Assembly: GCA_026706735.1 (NCBI GenBank)
Contig: JAPOYD010000100.1
Coordinates: forward strand, 1-42,943
Reading direction: 5' to 3'
Length of the DNA: 42,943 nucleotides
Origin: Nitrospinota bacterium
GTDB taxonomy: Bacteria > UBA8248
The translations under genes were made by a program, and so were the position numbers. The notes under the pieces are model-generated. The model worked only from the letters and a program-made list of their open reading frames with translations. It ran no database searches and was not told the DNA's origin. Shown here piece by piece: positions 40,819 to 42,943 of the stretch. The stretch's first letter is position 1. Each line of letters begins with the position of its first letter.

Positions 40819-41136
40819 GGGTTGTTGAAAAACCCCTCCTCGCTCGGAATTGACCACCGCCGTCATTCCGGCGAAAGCCGGAATCCATTCTAATGCAGAA
40901 TGACAATGCTCCGGCTTTTCATCTCCCCGTCATTGGCGGGAATCAATCAGAAAATAAAAAGCAAAGGCAAAACAAATGGATTCCGGCTTTCGCCGGAATG
41001 ACGAATAAAACTGCACCGTCCCGCAGGGACAGGTCGCGACCTGTCCCTACAAAGACGATAACGGGGCAAAGACAGGCGCAGGGGCCTGTCCCTGCGAATC
41101 ACCTCTCCTTCATGATGGGTAGTTCACGCATTACCC
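40819..41136. repeat. Third repeat island: paired REP-like hairpins and palindromes
   Basis: This 318-bp gap begins with GGGTTGTTGAAAAA (40819-40832), the island-end sequence. It contains two REP-like hairpins in opposite orientation (40865-40884 and 40980-40999) whose flanks (CGTC and CCATT) are also mirrored. A perfect palindrome AGGGACAGGTCG plus reverse complement lies at 41025-41048, and GACAGGC ... GCCTGTC at 41071-41090. No ORF of note was seen. Confidence 0.8.
41025..41048. repeat. 24-bp perfect palindrome, copy of the 23313-23340 element
   Basis: AGGGACAGGTCG followed by its reverse complement. The right flank CTAC matches the 23313 copy; the left flank reads CGC where that copy has GT. 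Confidence 0.9.
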
Positions 41137-42312
41137 CTACCCGCAGAGTTTCTCCTGCATCCAGTCGAACATGTAGGTCGTGCCGATGGCGTAGTTGTCG
41201 CGCTGGCAGTGCTGGGAGCCGCCTTCCTTCACGGTGAAGACCTTGAGCGTCTTGTCCTTGGAGCCCACGGCGTTATAGAGCGCCTTGGCGTCCCGGAGCG
41301 GAATCTGCTTGTCGTCCGCCCCGTGGGTGACGAGGAAGGGGCACCGCATCTTCTGCACCACGCCGTCGAGCCGGAAGCCCTCGAGCTTGACCAGGGCGTC
41401 GTCGAGCGAATCCGCGTTCAGTATCCACTGGATGTGATGGCCCGGAACGGAGAGTTCCGCCTTGAACGAAGCGTCGATGCGCTTTTTCCAGGTGGCGTAG
41501 TAGTCCCATATCGCCCCCCACGCGAGGCACGCCTTATACCTATGCTCCAGGCTGGCGATGCGGGGCGCGTAGTAGCCGCCCAGGCTGATGGCCATGACGC
41601 CGGCGTTCTTGGCGTCCACGTCGTTTCTCGTTTCGAGGTAATCGAGCGCGGCCGAACCCGCGACCTCGTAGTCGGGGCGCAGGTAGATATCCCGCAGGCG
41701 GATGGCCTCGCCCGTACCGGGGCCGTCCATCACCAGACAGCTCATGCCCCGGCGGATGAGGTCTTCCACGCCGCGCGTGAACTGGAGCTCCTTGGTCACG
41801 TCGAGCCCGTCGAAAAAGACCACGACGGGGGGTTTTCTCTTCCGCGTGTTCTCCGCGTGCACGAGATAGCCGGGGAGCTTCTTCCTGCCCTCGAAGGGGA
41901 CTTCCACGGCCTCGATTCTGGGCCTGTCCGTCAGGCGCACGAAGCGGCGGAAGGTGTCGAGCGATTTCTTGAACGTACTGAGGGCGCGCTTGTCCTTGGG
42001 CGTCCGGAAGCGCTCGCCCATCTGGTAGTAGCAGGTGGCGCGCTTGTAGTGGGAGGCGGCGGAGAGGTTGCGCTTCTTGCGCTCGGCGGCGCGGCCCAGA
42101 TCGCGCACGGTGTCGCCCATGCGGTCCCACTCGCGGAACCAGAGGTTGTCGTCGCCGAGTTTCCTGTAGAGGCGGCGGCAGACCTTGTCGACCTCGCCGA
42201 TCTCGGTCCCGCCCCACTGCGCGCTCGACACCATGCCGCAGATGGCGGCCGACCAGCGGTAGTCTTCGGGAAAATACGTGTACCAGTTCGTGTTCGCGGG
42301 TGCTTCTGGCAT
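41137..42312 (-). CDS. FrsA-like alpha/beta hydrolase
   Basis: 391 aa from ATG 42312 (AAGGAGG upstream); the 486-aa track ORF is extended into the divergent promoter region. The cap domain has WYTYFPEDYRWSAAICGMVSSAQWGGTEIGEVDKVCRRLYRKLGDDNLWFREWDRMGD. The core has VMDGPGTGEAIRL, nucleophile AISLGGYYAPRIASLEHRYKACLAWGAIWDYY, acid in HGADDKQIPL and histidine in GGSQHCQRDN, so the triad is intact. It is strongly similar to 38332-39516 over the full length, including the cap. The substrate is unknown. It is divergent from the M20 peptidase gene. Confidence 0.93.
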   Translation of the reverse strand: MPEAPANTNWYTYFPEDYRWSAAICGMVSSAQWGGTEIGEVDKVCRRLYRKLGDDNLWFREWDRMGDTVRDLGRAAERKKRNLSAASHYKRATCYYQMGERFRTPKDKRALSTFKKSLDTFRRFVRLTDRPRIEAVEVPFEGRKKLPGYLVHAENTRKRKPPVVVFFDGLDVTKELQFTRGVEDLIRRGMSCLVMDGPGTGEAIRLRDIYLRPDYEVAGSAALDYLETRNDVDAKNAGVMAISLGGYYAPRIASLEHRYKACLAWGAIWDYYATWKKRIDASFKAELSVPGHHIQWILNADSLDDALVKLEGFRLDGVVQKMRCPFLVTHGADDKQIPLRDAKALYNAVGSKDKTLKVFTVKEGGSQHCQRDNYAIGTTYMFDWMQEKLCG

Positions 42313-42395
42313 GAATGGCCTCCTTGCGCCGCATCCGGGACGCGCCGGAGCGCATGTACGCCCGGTTTCAAGTCGCGCGAATGCGGGTTTTCGGG

Positions 42396-42424
42396 TTGAA
42401 TGTAAGCGCGCGGGATCATATCTT
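42396..42424 (+). promoter_or_regulatory. Candidate promoter of the M20 peptidase gene
   Basis: TTGAAT (42396-42401), a 17-bp spacer, TATCTT (42419-42424), 65 nt upstream of the start. Four of six bases match in each box. Confidence 0.35.
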
Positions 42425-42488
42425 TGTTCCACGCTGATAATCAAACCGATGAGCCGACCGCAGGCGTTTCGCGAAAGAGGAGTGTGTG

Positions 42489-42943
42489 ATGAGCGAAGGA
42501 AGTGACTTCCAAAAAGTGCTGGACTACATCGATCAGAACGCGGAGCGCACCGTGGCCGATCTGCAGGAACTCTGCCGCCAGCCGAGCATCTCGACAACCA
42601 ACGTCGGGATCAGGGAGATGGCGGCCCTGCTCGAAGCCCGCGTGGCGCGCTCGGGACTCGAGACGACGCTCCATGAGACGGGCGGCAACCCGATTCTCAC
42701 CGCGCGCTTAGGAGGCGGCGGGGACAAGACGCTTCTCTTCTACAACCACTACGACGTGCAGCCCGCCGAGCCGCTTTCCGAGTGGGACACGCCGCCGTTC
42801 GAGGCGCATATCGTGGACGGCGCCGTCATCGCGCGGGGCGCCACGGACAACAAGGGCAACATCATGAGCCGCCTGGCGGCGTTCGAGGCGTTTCTGGCGG
42901 TGCGCGGCGAGTTGCCGTGTTCGGTCAAATACATCATCGAGGG
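42489..42943 (+). CDS. M20 family metallopeptidase/dipeptidase, 5' part only
   Basis: ATG 42489 (AGGAG eight bases upstream) opens a frame that runs off the right edge (151 codons), which is why the ORF track omits it. The peptide shows the M20 pattern: LQELCRQPSISTTNVGIREMAALLEARVARSGLETTLHETGGNPILTARL. The metal-binding H-x-D follows in LLFYNHYDVQPAEPLSEWDTPPFEAHIVDG, with the bridging Asp in ARGATDNKGNIMSRLAAFEAF. This arrangement fits carnosinase/dipeptidase-type M20 enzymes that cleave dipeptides or N-acyl groups with two zinc ions. The C-terminal ligands and dimerisation domain lie outside the window. Confidence 0.9.
   Translation, partial: MSEGSDFQKVLDYIDQNAERTVADLQELCRQPSISTTNVGIREMAALLEARVARSGLETTLHETGGNPILTARLGGGGDKTLLFYNHYDVQPAEPLSEWDTPPFEAHIVDGAVIARGATDNKGNIMSRLAAFEAFLAVRGELPCSVKYIIE

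Overview
The window is a GC-rich, gene-dense piece of a bacterial chromosome. The F-type ATP synthase order (two b-type subunits, then delta, alpha, gamma, beta, epsilon, with no a or c gene beside them) is what is seen in Deltaproteobacteria-like lineages. The rest is rich in LLM oxidoreductases, amidohydrolases, CaiB transferases, FAA hydrolases, FrsA-like alpha/beta hydrolases and orphan ABC parts. This mix resembles uncultured Tectomicrobia/Rokubacteria/Deltaproteobacteria-like genomes. That placement is an inference from gene content, not from a marker tree.

Layout. 1-157: 5' end of a fumarylacetoacetate-hydrolase-type gene (minus), cut by the window edge and absent from the ORF track. 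481-6623: seven-gene atp operon closed by a strong terminator, then a small secreted TPR protein. 7274-13130 (minus): an M24 peptidase-fold protein lacking the usual metal ligands, an LLM oxidoreductase, and two tandemly duplicated peptide-type solute-binding proteins. The junction between the two copies carries short stubs of both genes that flank the duplicated unit. 13362-19026 (plus): an FrsA-like hydrolase, an AhpD/CMD-like protein and two tandem pairs of acetoin/pyruvate dehydrogenase E1 alpha and beta genes without E2 or E3. 19028-26185: an FAA hydrolase, two Dpp/Opp-type permeases without an ATPase, an HMG-CoA-lyase-like enzyme, a CaiB CoA-transferase, an amidohydrolase and a Rieske protein translationally coupled to it. 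26203-27180: a compositionally foreign secreted protein with an HNH-like motif. 27390-32569: a VOC protein and a complete sugar-type ABC transporter (Tat-exported binding protein, two permeases, ATPase) with a strong promoter, a long structured leader and an intercistronic hairpin. 32570-42312 (minus): creatininase, VOC, two enoyl-CoA hydratases around an AMP-forming acyl-CoA ligase, two more FrsA-like hydrolases and a DUF429-like protein, separated by islands of palindromic repeats. 42489-end: start of an M20 peptidase (plus), also absent from the ORF track.

How it fits together. Apart from the ATP synthase, most genes read as uptake (two transporter sets) and catabolism (CoA ligation or transfer, hydration, C-C cleavage, ester and amide hydrolysis, 2-oxoacid or acetoin cleavage) of small organic compounds. 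No single pathway can be named from the sequence. The most notable structures are the 2-kb tandem duplication with a readable junction, the HNH-like secreted protein, and the palindrome islands. Those islands carry interchangeable arms and sit exactly at gene boundaries. No tRNA, rRNA, CRISPR array or transposase was seen.
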